In this document: positions 1 to 8,925 of the stretch, piece after piece
Position numbering within the stretch: the stretch's first letter is position 1
Layout of the letters: each line of letters opens with the position of its first letter
Origin: an uncultured Clostridia bacterium
GTDB taxonomy: Bacteria > Bacillota > Clostridia > Christensenellales > Borkfalkiaceae
Reading direction: 5' to 3'
NCBI GenBank assembly: GCA_934247225.1
Contig: CAKQJE010000004.1
Location: 1 to 64,000, forward strand
DNA length: 64,000 nt
The notes under the pieces: generated by a model
Told to the model about the DNA's origin: nothing
Databases searched by the model: none
What the model saw: only the letters and a program-made list of their open reading frames with translations
Program-made: the position numbers and the translations under genes

Positions 1-252
1 GCCGTATTGAGACCCCGAAACCCCGAGAATTTTGGGATTGATAAACTCGAAATAACCGTCGTCGGTATGAACGATAAATACTCTGATGTTTTTTCCGACC
101 TGCGGAGCGGCAAGTCCCGCCCCTTGCGCGGCTTCAAGAGTTTCTTTCATATCGTCGAGAAGTTTTATTAAATTTAAATCGACCGCGTCGACTTTAACGC
201 ATTTTTCTCTTAAAATAGGATCGCCTATCTGTATAATTTGAAGTTTTGCCAT
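1..252 (-). CDS. def: Peptide deformylase, N-terminal part (cut by window edge)
   Basis: Only the first 84 codons lie in the window; the gene runs off the left end. Peptide deformylase removes the formyl group from the initiator methionine of new proteins. The visible part begins MAKLQIIQIGDPILR and carries family motif 1 as GAGLAAPQVG (residues about 45-54). The metal-binding EGCLS and HExDH motifs would lie beyond the edge. The ATG at 250-252 has a GGGAGAG ribosome binding site upstream. It follows priA by 37 bases, the usual priA-def neighbourhood of Bacillota. Confidence 0.93.
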   Translation of the reverse strand, partial: MAKLQIIQIGDPILREKCVKVDAVDLNLIKLLDDMKETLEAAQGAGLAAPQVGKNIRVFIVHTDDGYFEFINPKILGVSGSQYG

Positions 253-289
253 ATTCGGTCTCTCCCGTTTTATTCAGTACGAATTTTAT

Positions 290-2488
290 TCAATATAAGT
301 TCGACGGATTTTCTTCCACATAGCACAGCGCCTTCAACGATTTTTCTTCGTTTACGACCGCGTAAATCTCGTCTCTGACAGGTTTTACGTCACCAGCAAG
401 GCGCATTAAAATCTGATACCTGAACTTATTTTTTATTCTTTTCACAGGGCTTTTCATTTTATTGAAAAACAAGAAATTATCCCTGTATTTATCGTAAATT
501 TCAGAAACTTTTACAAAAATGTTTTTGAGCGAGTCCAAAGCGTTTTCGTCGTTTTCGGATTCGATCATAATTCTTACAATCAAGGCATACGGAGGAAATC
601 CCGTCGCCTTTCTCACGGCATTTTCTCTTTCGAAAAATCCGTTATAATCGTAATGTATTGCAGACGTCAGAACGGCGTTGTCGGGATTATACGTCTGCAA
701 AACGACTTTGCCCTTTTTATCCGCTCTCCCGCTTCTTCCCGCAACCTGAGTTATAAGCTGAAACGTTCTTTCTCCGCTTCTGTAATCGGAAAAATACAGA
801 CTCATGTCCGCGTCGAGAATTCCGACGAGCGTAACCGCGGGGAAATCATGCCCTTTCGCAACCATCTGAGTTCCGACGAGAAAATCGGCTTTTCTGTCCG
901 AAAAGTCTTTAAGAATCCGGAAATGTCCGTCTTTCGTTCTCGTCGTGTCGTTATCCATACGTAGGATGCGAGCCGACGGAAATAAGTTCTGCAGCTCGGA
1001 AACGATCTTTTGCGTTCCCGCTCCGCTGTAACTTAAATTTATCGAGCCGCACTCGGGGCATGCTGTAAGCATTTTATACGTCGCCCCGCAATAATGGCAT
1101 TTAAGCAAATTGTAATCTTTATGATAATTTAAGGAAATATCGCAGTTTTCGCATTTCGCGACATATCCGCAGTCGCGGCAGATAACCTGTCTCGAATAAC
1201 CTCTTCTGTTATAGAAAATAATCGCTTGTTCGCCTTTTTCGAGACATTCTTTCAGTCCGTCTTTAAGGTCGGCGGAAAAAATCCCCGCGTTGCCGCGTCT
1301 TATTTCTTTGCGCATATCCGCAACAATGAATTCGGGAAGGTTTTTCCCGTTAATTCTGTTTTTCATCACGGCAAGATTATATTTGCCGCTTAAAGCGTTA
1401 TCGTAACTTTCGATCGACGGCGTCGCGCTTCCGAGAACAACCTTCGCCCCGTCGATTTCTGCGCGTTTTACGGCGATTTCAACCGTTTTATATCTTGGAC
1501 TTGTTTCGGCTTCGTAACTCGAATCGTGTTCTTCGTCAACGATAATAAGTCCGACGTTCGATAAAGGCGCGAATATCGCGCTTCTCGCCCCGATCGCTAT
1601 TCTTGCTTCGCCCGTTTTTAAACGCAGCCATTCGTCGTACCGTTCGCCGGCAGACAAACCGCTGTGCAAAATCGAAACGCTGCCTTCGAACCGCGCCCTC
1701 AACTGCCCGAGCATTTGCGGCGTGAGAGCTATTTCGGGAACAAGCATTATCGCGGTTCTGCCTTTTTTAAGCGTTTCATTTATAAGCCTTAAATAAACCT
1801 CGGTTTTACCGCTACCCGTAACGCCGAACAAAAGCGTTACGATTTTATTCGTTTCCGTAATGCTTTTTATCGCGGCTGTCTGTTCGTCGGAAAGCGTTAC
1901 GTTTTTCGAAAAACCGCTCAGCTCCTTATAAGGCGTTCTCCCCGCTTTTTCCTGATATTCTTCTATAAAACCCTTTTGTTTGAGAGCGGTTATCACTGCG
2001 GCGCCGAACTCTTCCGATAAAATCGATTTTTTGCAGAAATTTTCTTCGGAAAGCCTGTTAATAATCCCCTCTTGCGCCGTCGAACCTTTTCTTAAAGACG
2101 AAAGTATTTCTTCTTTCGTAAAATTTCCGGATAAACGAATAAAAGAAACAAATCTTTCTTTAACTCTGCCGCCGCGAAGCTCCGAAGGTATAAAAAGCCT
2201 TAAAGCCGCCGCAAAAGGAACATGATAATTGTTTTTAACGAATTTCGCAAGCTCTAAACATTCGTCGTTTATAACGGGAAAATCATCCAGAACTTTTTTT
2301 ACCGATTTAAGCTTTCCCGCGGGAACGTCGGTGGTTTGTTTTATATCGATGACAAACCCTTCTTTCGTTCCGTAACCGAAGGGAACTTCCACGCGGCAAC
2401 CGATTTTAACGTTTTCGTCGGTAAAAGAATAATCGAAAACCCTGTCGATTTCGCTATGTGCAACGTCTACGATTACTTCCGCAATCAT
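290..2488 (-). CDS. priA: Primosomal protein N' (replication restart helicase PriA)
   Basis: PriA is a superfamily 2 helicase that reloads the replicative helicase at stalled forks. The 732-residue length is normal. The N-terminal DNA-binding region is followed by Walker A GVTGSGKT (residues 222-229), a DEEH box (318-321), and a zinc-binding stretch with paired CxxC motifs (CRDCG, CENC, CHYC, CPEC) around residues 435-480 inside the helicase. The ATG has a strong GGGAGGG ribosome binding site 4-5 bases upstream. It lies between rpoZ and def. The coaBC gene, often found between rpoZ and priA in Bacillota, is absent here. Confidence 0.96.
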   Translation of the reverse strand: MIAEVIVDVAHSEIDRVFDYSFTDENVKIGCRVEVPFGYGTKEGFVIDIKQTTDVPAGKLKSVKKVLDDFPVINDECLELAKFVKNNYHVPFAAALRLFIPSELRGGRVKERFVSFIRLSGNFTKEEILSSLRKGSTAQEGIINRLSEENFCKKSILSEEFGAAVITALKQKGFIEEYQEKAGRTPYKELSGFSKNVTLSDEQTAAIKSITETNKIVTLLFGVTGSGKTEVYLRLINETLKKGRTAIMLVPEIALTPQMLGQLRARFEGSVSILHSGLSAGERYDEWLRLKTGEARIAIGARSAIFAPLSNVGLIIVDEEHDSSYEAETSPRYKTVEIAVKRAEIDGAKVVLGSATPSIESYDNALSGKYNLAVMKNRINGKNLPEFIVADMRKEIRRGNAGIFSADLKDGLKECLEKGEQAIIFYNRRGYSRQVICRDCGYVAKCENCDISLNYHKDYNLLKCHYCGATYKMLTACPECGSINLSYSGAGTQKIVSELQNLFPSARILRMDNDTTRTKDGHFRILKDFSDRKADFLVGTQMVAKGHDFPAVTLVGILDADMSLYFSDYRSGERTFQLITQVAGRSGRADKKGKVVLQTYNPDNAVLTSAIHYDYNGFFERENAVRKATGFPPYALIVRIMIESENDENALDSLKNIFVKVSEIYDKYRDNFLFFNKMKSPVKRIKNKFRYQILMRLAGDVKPVRDEIYAVVNEEKSLKALCYVEENPSNLY

Positions 2489-2522
2489 ATTCCCTCCCGT
2501 AAAAATCTTTACTTATGCCAAT

Positions 2523-2566
2523 AAAAAATAGAACGGAATAACCCGTTTGTCGCGAGCCATTCCGTT
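2523..2566 (-). terminator. Intrinsic terminator after rpoZ
   Basis: On the minus strand an 8-bp stem AACGGAAT/ATTCCGTT (2559-2566 with 2532-2539) with a loop of about 19 bases is followed by a T-rich run. It lies between the rpoZ stop and the priA ribosome binding site, so it may reduce read-through into priA. Confidence 0.55.
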
Positions 2567-2572
2567 GAAAAA

Positions 2573-2776
2573 TCAGTATTTGGATACCGTAACCTTATCT
2601 TCGTAAATTTCCTCTGCGGCTTCCGAAAGAGGTTTCTCTTTGCTCGGAAGTTCTGTAAGACCCTGGTTATGCGCGTGGTCGATAAGTTGTCTCGCTCTCT
2701 TGCTCGCAACAACGCACAGCGCGTACTTCGAACCTGTTTTTTCTGCCAATTCGTCTATCGGCGGGTAATTTATCAT
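2573..2776 (-). CDS. rpoZ: RNA polymerase omega subunit
   Basis: A 67-residue omega subunit, which helps assemble and stabilise the core RNA polymerase through beta-prime. It begins MINYPPIDELAEKTGSKYAL and contains the family pattern of a small helical protein with the A-x-R-A-R-Q core (SKRARQL, about residues 26-32). The ATG follows an AAAGGAG site by six bases. It lies directly downstream of yicC. In many Bacillota gmk sits between these two genes, but there is no room for it here. An overlapping 67-codon frame at 2509-2712 is only a shadow. Confidence 0.93.
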   Translation of the reverse strand: MINYPPIDELAEKTGSKYALCVVASKRARQLIDHAHNQGLTELPSKEKPLSEAAEEIYEDKVTVSKY

Positions 2777-2818
2777 AAAACACTCCTTTGATTTATTTTA
2801 AATCTTATTTAGTTATTT

Positions 2819-3694
2819 TTATTCTATATTCTGAACCTGCTCTCTGATCTTTTCGATCTCGTTTTTCAAAGCAAGCGCATATTTCGTTATCTCGACGTCG
2901 TTCGACTTCGAACATACGGTGTTCGCTTCCCTGTTGAATTCCTGCATAAGAAAATCGAGTTTCTTTCCCGCGTCAACTTCTTCTTTGCAGATATTTCTCA
3001 GCTGCGCGATATGGCTTTTAAGCCTCGTGAGTTCTTCGTCGATATTGGTTCTGTCGGCAAACAACGCGACTTCTTGAAGAAGTCTACCTTTGTCGTAATC
3101 GACCGAACCTAAGATTTCAGCCATTCTCTCACGGATTTTCGCTTCGTATTCTTCCTTGATTTTCGGCGCTCTTTTTTCAATCTCTCCGACTAACTTTTCA
3201 ACTTCGTCGTCTCTCGACAAAATGTCGTTTTTCAGCTTGTCGCCTTCGATTTTGCGCATTTTTACGAGTTCGTCCAAAGCTTTGTTCAAAGTGTCTACAA
3301 GTATTTCGCCGACTTTTTCCGAATTATCGTCTCCGATTTCTTCCGTTACGCAGTCCGAAGTTTTTAAAAGGCTCACGACCGTGAAATCGTTCTCTATGCC
3401 GTACTTTTCGGAAAGCATTTTCGCAGCCGTTACGTACGCTTCGCATAAGCCTTCGTTAATAACGAGCTTTTTCGATCCCGAACTCATATCCGAATAAGTT
3501 ACGAAAAGTTCCGCTCTGCCCCTTTTGATTTTCGACTGAACTACTTTTCTTATCTTATCGTCCAAAGAGACGAAAGCTCTCGGATATTTCGGAATAAGAT
3601 CGAGAAATCTGTTGTTTACGGTTTTGATTTCAACCGTAAGCGTTATTCCGTTTTCTGCATACTCGGCTTTGCCGTATCCCGTCATGCTCTGCAT
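2819..3694 (-). CDS. yicC: YicC/YloC family endoribonuclease
   Basis: A 291-residue YicC/YloC protein. Members are single-strand-specific endoribonucleases that affect small-RNA and mRNA turnover. The N-terminal hallmark MQSMTGYGKAE is intact, and the C-terminal domain carries GRLLQEVALFADRTNIDEE (about residues 200-220) and the closing FLMQEFNREANTVCSK motif, both typical of the family. It is the first gene of the yicC-rpoZ unit and has its own promoter at 3726-3754. The ribosome binding site is weak (CAGG). Assignment to the family is secure; the RNA targets in this organism are unknown. Confidence 0.94.
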   Translation of the reverse strand: MQSMTGYGKAEYAENGITLTVEIKTVNNRFLDLIPKYPRAFVSLDDKIRKVVQSKIKRGRAELFVTYSDMSSGSKKLVINEGLCEAYVTAAKMLSEKYGIENDFTVVSLLKTSDCVTEEIGDDNSEKVGEILVDTLNKALDELVKMRKIEGDKLKNDILSRDDEVEKLVGEIEKRAPKIKEEYEAKIRERMAEILGSVDYDKGRLLQEVALFADRTNIDEELTRLKSHIAQLRNICKEEVDAGKKLDFLMQEFNREANTVCSKSNDVEITKYALALKNEIEKIREQVQNIE

Positions 3695-3725
3695 AACAAA
3701 CCAACCTGAAACGTTATTCTAACAT

Positions 3726-3754
3726 ATAATAACACAAATTTTAAAAAATATCAA
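3726..3754 (-). promoter_or_regulatory. SigA-type promoter of yicC
   Basis: On the minus strand TTGATA (3749-3754), a 17-base spacer and TATTAT (3726-3731) precede yicC. The -35 box overlaps the end of ligA. Confidence 0.6.
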
Positions 3755-5697
3755 CTATAAATAAGCTTTTTGAACTCATCTTCGCCGATTATTTTTATTC
3801 CGAGCTTTCTTGCTTTATCGAGTTTACTTCCCGCCGCTTCGCCCGCTATTACGAGCGTTGTCGTTTTAGTGACCGAACTTTGCGTTTCGCCGCCCTCGCT
3901 TTCAATGATTTTCTGAGCTTCGCTTCTCGTAAAATCGGTTAAGGAGCCTGTCAGAACGACCTTTTCGCCCGTAAATTTACCCTCTTTGTTCTCGCTTTCG
4001 ATAAACGGCTCGACTCCGACCGAAAACAATTCGTTGATTTCGTTTACATTGTCTTCGTTTAAAAAATAATCTGAAATATCTTTTGCCATTATTACGCCGA
4101 CGTCGGGAATTTCGATAAGCCTTTCTTCGTCGGCTTTTGCGAGTTCGCCTATGCTTTTGAACTCTTTCGCGAGGTCTTTTGCGGTTTTTTTACCGACGCC
4201 TTCTATTCCGAGCGCGAAAATAAAATTCGCAAGCGGAATTTTCCTGGTTGCGGCAATCGCGGAAATAAGATTTTCGGCTTTTCTTTCGCGAAAACCTTCG
4301 AGAGTCATAAGTTTTTCCGTCGTGAGTTTATACAGATCGGAAAATTTATCGAGAGTAAACGCGTCGAAAAGCTGCCCTGCCGTTTTTTCGGAAAATCCGT
4401 CTATATTCATTCCCTCTTTGGACGCAAAATTCGCAAGTTTAGCTATAACCCGCGGTCTGCAATCCTTGTTCGGGCAGAAAAGATTTGCGCCCTCTTCGAT
4501 AAGCGTCGAACCGCAAAACGGGCAAATATCGGGTTTTTCGATATCTTTTCCGTCGTCGAAATTGTCGACAGCACCGAGAATTTCGGGGATTACTTCGTTT
4601 GATCGTCTGATTAAAACCGTTGACCCTATCTTTACTTTTTTTCTTAAAATATCGCCGTAATTGTTAAGCGTGGCTTTTCTTACCGTCGCTCCGCCGATAT
4701 CTACGGGCGAAACGATTCCGAGCGGCGTGAGTTTTCCCGTTCTTCCGACCTGCCATTCTACCTTTTTAAGCGTGGTTTCAACTTCTTCCGCCTCGAATTT
4801 GTAAGCCATAGCCCATCTCGGGAATTTGTCGGTAAAACCGAGCTGTTCCCTTAAAGGAACTTCGTTTACTTTTATAACCGCGCCGTCCGTTAAAACGTCG
4901 ATATTCTTTCTTCCGACTTCGATTTCGGCTATCGCGGCTTTGACTTCGTCCAGAGTTTTACAAACGCGGAGAAAATCGAAGACCTTGAACCCGTTGGCTT
5001 TCAGAAAATCGAAAATCTCGATCTGCGAAGAAAATTTTCCCTCGCTCATATAATTCACGTTGTAAAAAATAATTTCCGGATGACGTTTTTCGGTTACTTT
5101 CGGATCGAGATTTCTTATCGCTCCCGCAACGGCGTTGCGTGCGTTTTTTAACTGTTCGGTCGCCGTTTTATTGTAATTTTCAAGAACTGAAAGTCTTATA
5201 ATCGCTTCGCCCTGCACTTCGACCGTTCCGCCGTGATTTATTCTCAGCGGAAAGGATTTTATCGTAAGAACCTGAGCCGTAACGTCCTCGCCGACGATTC
5301 CGTTGCCCCTTGTAGTCGCCCTTGCAAAAACGCCGTTTTCGTAAGTTAAACACATCGTCAAACCGTCGAATTTATATTCTACGGTATAAGTCGGCTCGCC
5401 GACTTTTCTCACTCTTTCGTCGAATGCGTCGATTTCCGTTTCGGAAACAGACTTGTCGAGCGAATAAAGTCGGTTAATATGCTCGTGCTTTTTAAACGTG
5501 CTTATAGGGTCTCCTCCGACCCTTCTCGTCGGCGAATCCACGAGAATCTGCCCCGTGGTTTCTTCGAGATTTTTTAGCTCGTCGTAAATTTTATCGTAAA
5601 CCTTATCGTCCACGGACGGATTGTCGAGGACGTAATACTCGTAGGCATATTTGTTTAAAATATCCACGAGTTCTCTCATTTTCTTTGTATTATCCAT
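3751..5697 (-). CDS. ligA: NAD-dependent DNA ligase
   Basis: LigA seals nicks in DNA during replication and repair using NAD. The 648-residue protein has the Ia domain with NYxxD-type residues, the adenylation motif YKFDG with the nucleotidyl lysine at about 109, the OB domain, a four-cysteine zinc finger (CPFCG...CPNKDC, about 390-415), helix-hairpin-helix repeats and a C-terminal BRCT domain (about 570-648). The start ATG shares its last base with the pcrA stop codon, so the two are translationally coupled. This pcrA-ligA order is common in Bacillota. Confidence 0.97.
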   Translation of the reverse strand: MDNTKKMRELVDILNKYAYEYYVLDNPSVDDKVYDKIYDELKNLEETTGQILVDSPTRRVGGDPISTFKKHEHINRLYSLDKSVSETEIDAFDERVRKVGEPTYTVEYKFDGLTMCLTYENGVFARATTRGNGIVGEDVTAQVLTIKSFPLRINHGGTVEVQGEAIIRLSVLENYNKTATEQLKNARNAVAGAIRNLDPKVTEKRHPEIIFYNVNYMSEGKFSSQIEIFDFLKANGFKVFDFLRVCKTLDEVKAAIAEIEVGRKNIDVLTDGAVIKVNEVPLREQLGFTDKFPRWAMAYKFEAEEVETTLKKVEWQVGRTGKLTPLGIVSPVDIGGATVRKATLNNYGDILRKKVKIGSTVLIRRSNEVIPEILGAVDNFDDGKDIEKPDICPFCGSTLIEEGANLFCPNKDCRPRVIAKLANFASKEGMNIDGFSEKTAGQLFDAFTLDKFSDLYKLTTEKLMTLEGFRERKAENLISAIAATRKIPLANFIFALGIEGVGKKTAKDLAKEFKSIGELAKADEERLIEIPDVGVIMAKDISDYFLNEDNVNEINELFSVGVEPFIESENKEGKFTGEKVVLTGSLTDFTRSEAQKIIESEGGETQSSVTKTTTLVIAGEAAGSKLDKARKLGIKIIGEDEFKKLIYS

Positions 5698-8138
5698 CAG
5701 TCGATAACCTCGATCGGAGCAAGCCTTATAACAAGCGATTTTATTCCGACGCCTTTAAACGCCACGTCGGCTACGAGTTCTCCGCCGTTTGTTTTCGTCG
5801 CGATAACGACGCCGTCTCCGAATTTTTTATGTCTCACGTTCGTTCCCGTACGGATTTTCGCAAGATCGGAAGATTGTACCTTTTCGGTCGGCTTCGAAAC
5901 ACCCGAAGCGTTATAACCGCTTGCGTAAGAATTCTTTTTAAAACCGCCGGCATTTCCGCTATAACCGCCGCTATAACTTCCGCCATAGCTTCCGCCGGAA
6001 CCGTTTTCATAGCTTCCGGAATTGCCGTAGTCCGATTTTTCGCTGTACGATTTTGAACCGTAATTACCGTAGTTTCCGCCGTTTCCGCGCAAATAATTGT
6101 TTGAATAGCCGTTTCTGTCGGAATATCCGCCGTATCCCCCGCCATAACCTCCGCCGTAAGACGAGCCGTCGCCGTAACGGTTTTGTCTGTCGTACGAGAA
6201 GCGTTCTTCGCCGTATCTGCCGCCTTTGTTTTTCACGACTCCGAGCTTTTCCGAAAGTTCTTCGAGAAAAATCGAAGGCTCGGTCGCTCTTCTCGAACCG
6301 TATAAAAACCTGCTCTGAGCGCGAGTTAAAAACAATCTTTCTCTCGCTCTCGTTATCGCGACGTACATAAGTCGGCGTTCTTCTTCCTCGGTGTCTTCTT
6401 CCAACGCCCTTTGCATCGGGAATATTTCGGAGTCGAGTCCGCAGACGAACACGCATCTGTATTCGAGACCTTTGACGGAGTGAATGGTCGCAAGCGTGAC
6501 GAATTCTCCTTCGTTTATTTCGTCGGTATCGGAACTTAACGTTATCGAGTTGAGATATTCCGACAAAGGCGCTTCGGGATTAAGCCTTGCGAATTCCTCC
6601 ACGGAGTTCAAAAATTCGTTTATATTTTTCTTTTTATCGTCGTTTTCGGACGTATCTTCCTCGAAACAACTCATAAAATCGGTTTTTGAAATGACTTCCT
6701 TTACGAGATCGAACAAAGAAAGCGTTTCCTTTGCGATGATGAGCTTGGAAATTATGTCTTTAAACGACCTTATTTTAGCTTTTGCGCCGGAATTAAGTTC
6801 GAGATTATCGCAATCAAATACCCCGTCGAAAACAGACAAACCGTTAAGTTCGGAATACCTTACGAGCTGCTCGATGGATTTATCGCCTATTCCTCGTTTC
6901 GGAACGTTTATTACCCTTAAAACGGCTTCGTTGTCCAAAGGATTGCATAAAATTCTGAGATATGCCGTTATATCCTTGATTTCCTTTCTTTCGAAGAAGC
7001 GGAAACCGCCGTAAACCTTACACGGAATTCCGTATTTCATAAATTCCTGTTCGTAAGAACGCGAAAGAGCGTTTATACGCATTAAAACGGCGAAATCGGA
7101 ATATTTATAACCTCTTTGCTGAACAAAAGTCTTTATCTGCAAAGCCGTATACTGCGCTTCCCCCGATTCTTCGTCGGCAACGAACAATTCGGGTTTTACG
7201 CCGTCGTCGTTTTCAGTCCATAAAACCTTGTCTTTTCGCTTGGAATTGTTGGCGATAATGGTATTCGCGAAATCCAGAATACGCTTCGTGGAACGATAAT
7301 TTCTTTCGAGTTTGTATGTTTTCGCGCCTTTGAAATCCTTTTCGAAATCGAGAATATTGTTTATATCCGCGCCGCGCCAGCCGTAAATACTCTGATCGTC
7401 GTCGCCGACAACGAAAAGATTTCCGTGAGCATAAGAAAGAAGTTTAACTATGTTATACTGAACGAAGTTCGTGTCCTGAAACTCGTCGACGTGTATGTAA
7501 CGGAAACGTTTGGAAAGAGCGATAAGAACTTCTCTGTGCTCTGCAAGCAAATGATATGTTTTTATAAGCAGATCGTCGAAATCCATAGCGTTCGAGCGGA
7601 AAAGCTCGGCGTTGTATTCGTCGATAATTTTAACGTAAGAAGAAACGTCTCTCATCCTCGGATTTTCTCGCTCGAACTCTTCCGTAGACATATCCTTGTT
7701 TTTCAGAGCCGAAATAAGGTTCTTGGAATTTTTCATAAACTTGTCCGGTTCCAGGGCAAGACCTAAGATAATTCTCTTCAAAACCTTTTCTTTGTCCGTT
7801 TCGGAATAAATTGAAAAATCCGTTTTATAATCGAGCTTTTCGGCATATTTTCTGAGAATTTTAACGCACATGGAATGGATCGTGCAAACCCACATCTGCG
7901 ATATGTCGCCGATTATTTTTTCAAGCCTTGTTTTCATTTCGTCGGCGGCTTTGTTCGTGAAAGTAATTGCGAGAATATTGTACGGATCGACTCCGAGATC
8001 CTCCGCCAGATGCGCAATCCTGCTTGTCAAAACCCTCGTTTTTCCGCTCCCCGCGCCGGCGATTACAAGCACGGCGCCCTCGGTATCCATAACGGGTTTT
8101 ATCTGTTCATCGTTAAGTTTGTTAAGCAAATCAAGCAT
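5697..8138 (-). CDS. pcrA: ATP-dependent DNA helicase PcrA with Gly/Tyr-rich linker
   Basis: PcrA is a UvrD-type superfamily 1 3'-5' helicase used in repair, rolling-circle replication and removal of RecA and RNA polymerase from DNA. Walker A GAGSGKT is at 28-34, Walker B follows as DEFQDTN, and the other SF1 motifs are present (VGDDDQSIYGWRG, YVAITRARERL). Residues about 636-746 form an unusually long low-complexity tract rich in Gly, Tyr, Ser and Asn. It is followed by the normal C-terminal Tudor-like domain that binds RNA polymerase (about 760-813). The ATG has an AGAGGA site and a promoter at 8168-8196. It is the first gene of the pcrA-ligA operon. Confidence 0.96.
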   Translation of the reverse strand: MLDLLNKLNDEQIKPVMDTEGAVLVIAGAGSGKTRVLTSRIAHLAEDLGVDPYNILAITFTNKAADEMKTRLEKIIGDISQMWVCTIHSMCVKILRKYAEKLDYKTDFSIYSETDKEKVLKRIILGLALEPDKFMKNSKNLISALKNKDMSTEEFERENPRMRDVSSYVKIIDEYNAELFRSNAMDFDDLLIKTYHLLAEHREVLIALSKRFRYIHVDEFQDTNFVQYNIVKLLSYAHGNLFVVGDDDQSIYGWRGADINNILDFEKDFKGAKTYKLERNYRSTKRILDFANTIIANNSKRKDKVLWTENDDGVKPELFVADEESGEAQYTALQIKTFVQQRGYKYSDFAVLMRINALSRSYEQEFMKYGIPCKVYGGFRFFERKEIKDITAYLRILCNPLDNEAVLRVINVPKRGIGDKSIEQLVRYSELNGLSVFDGVFDCDNLELNSGAKAKIRSFKDIISKLIIAKETLSLFDLVKEVISKTDFMSCFEEDTSENDDKKKNINEFLNSVEEFARLNPEAPLSEYLNSITLSSDTDEINEGEFVTLATIHSVKGLEYRCVFVCGLDSEIFPMQRALEEDTEEEERRLMYVAITRARERLFLTRAQSRFLYGSRRATEPSIFLEELSEKLGVVKNKGGRYGEERFSYDRQNRYGDGSSYGGGYGGGYGGYSDRNGYSNNYLRGNGGNYGNYGSKSYSEKSDYGNSGSYENGSGGSYGGSYSGGYSGNAGGFKKNSYASGYNASGVSKPTEKVQSSDLAKIRTGTNVRHKKFGDGVVIATKTNGGELVADVAFKGVGIKSLVIRLAPIEVID

Positions 8139-8167
8139 AATATCCTCTTTAAATGCAGTTATTTATA

Positions 8168-8196
8168 ATTTTACCACGAAAGGATATTTTTTTCAA
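8168..8196 (-). promoter_or_regulatory. SigA-type promoter of pcrA-ligA
   Basis: On the minus strand TTGAAA (8191-8196), a 17-base spacer and TAAAAT (8168-8173), about 30 bases before the pcrA start. No LexA box was seen here. Confidence 0.65.
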
Positions 8197-8224
8197 GTTA
8201 TTTAATTGCGTTATATAAAATATA

Positions 8225-8250
8225 TAAAAAAAGCTTCCGTTTTCGAAAGC
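8225..8250 (-). terminator. Intrinsic terminator after spoVAC
   Basis: On the minus strand a 6-bp stem GCTTTC/GGAAGC with a 6-base loop is followed by seven T. It lies just after the spoVAC stop codon. Confidence 0.8.
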
Positions 8251-8268
8251 CATTGTTTTTCGTTAAAT

Positions 8269-8730
8269 TCAAATAAGAATACCCAACGAATAAAGTATAA
8301 AGTAAACGATACCGACCGAAACGCTGCCGATTATCCCGAAAACGATTATCGGTCCTGCAACGACGAACATTTTTGCGGCTAAGCCGTAAATATATCCTTC
8401 CGTTTTGAATTCCATAGCAGGAGAAACAACGGAATTGGCAAAACCCGTGATCGGAACTATCGAACCTCCTCCCGCGTACTTGCCTATACGATCGTAAACT
8501 CCGAGGCCTGTTAAAAGCGCTCCGAGAAATATAAGGACGGTTGACGTCGTACCCGCAAGTTCGTCGCCGTACAATCCGAACGAAAATTCGAGCATAAAGC
8601 GGATGAACTGCCCTATGACGCATATCGTCCCGCCGACTAAAAAAGCATGGAATAAACTGCGTTTTTCGTTTGTTTTCGGAGAAATCAAAGAGACGTAATT
8701 CAAATAATTTTCGTTATAAAATTCCTTCAT
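8269..8730 (-). CDS. spoVAC: Stage V sporulation protein AC
   Basis: SpoVAC is a membrane protein of the inner spore membrane that forms the dipicolinate channel with other SpoVA proteins. The 153-residue product has the family N-terminus (KRSLFHAFLVGGTICVIGQ), about four membrane segments and the G-G-G-S-I-V-P-I-T-G-F-A-N-S core near residue 90. A strong AAGGAG site precedes the ATG. Unlike the Bacillus spoVA operon it stands alone, with terminators on both sides; spoVAD and spoVAE are not nearby. A possible sporulation-type promoter lies at 8834-8864. It shows that the organism probably forms spores. Confidence 0.9.
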   Translation of the reverse strand: MKEFYNENYLNYVSLISPKTNEKRSLFHAFLVGGTICVIGQFIRFMLEFSFGLYGDELAGTTSTVLIFLGALLTGLGVYDRIGKYAGGGSIVPITGFANSVVSPAMEFKTEGYIYGLAAKMFVVAGPIIVFGIIGSVSVGIVYFILYSLGILI

Positions 8731-8833
8731 TGTTTCTGCTCCTTTCCTTAGGTTTTTTGAGTACGCAATCTTCGCGATCGCGTATGTTTTTCCACGGCTC
8801 GCATTTTTTAATACTTTCGCATTTTCTCATATT

Positions 8834-8864
8834 ATTTGTATGGACCGTTTTTAAAAAAATATAC
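8834..8864 (-). promoter_or_regulatory. Possible SigE/SigG-type sporulation promoter of spoVAC
   Basis: On the minus strand GTATATT (8858-8864), a 15-base spacer and CATACAAAT (8834-8842) resemble the SigE consensus KMATATT-N14/15-CATACAHT. The site lies about 95 bases upstream of spoVAC and overlaps the T-run of the preceding terminator. SpoVA genes in Bacillus use the related SigG, so the exact factor is open. Confidence 0.35.
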
Positions 8865-8897
8865 AAAAAAGACGCGATCAGAAAACTAAATCGCGCC
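8855..8897 (-). terminator. Intrinsic terminator after the 59-residue gene
   Basis: On the minus strand the stem GGCGCGAT/ATCGCGTC (8890-8897 with 8871-8878) with an 11-base loop is followed by TTTTTTG and further T. It separates the small gene from spoVAC. Confidence 0.8.
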
Positions 8898-8925
8898 GTT
8901 TCGTCATATGAAATTTCGGTTAATC

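Noticed and set aside
8731..8830. A 38-codon open frame upstream of and overlapping spoVAC
   Set aside because: No ribosome binding site, and its start would lie before the predicted transcription start.
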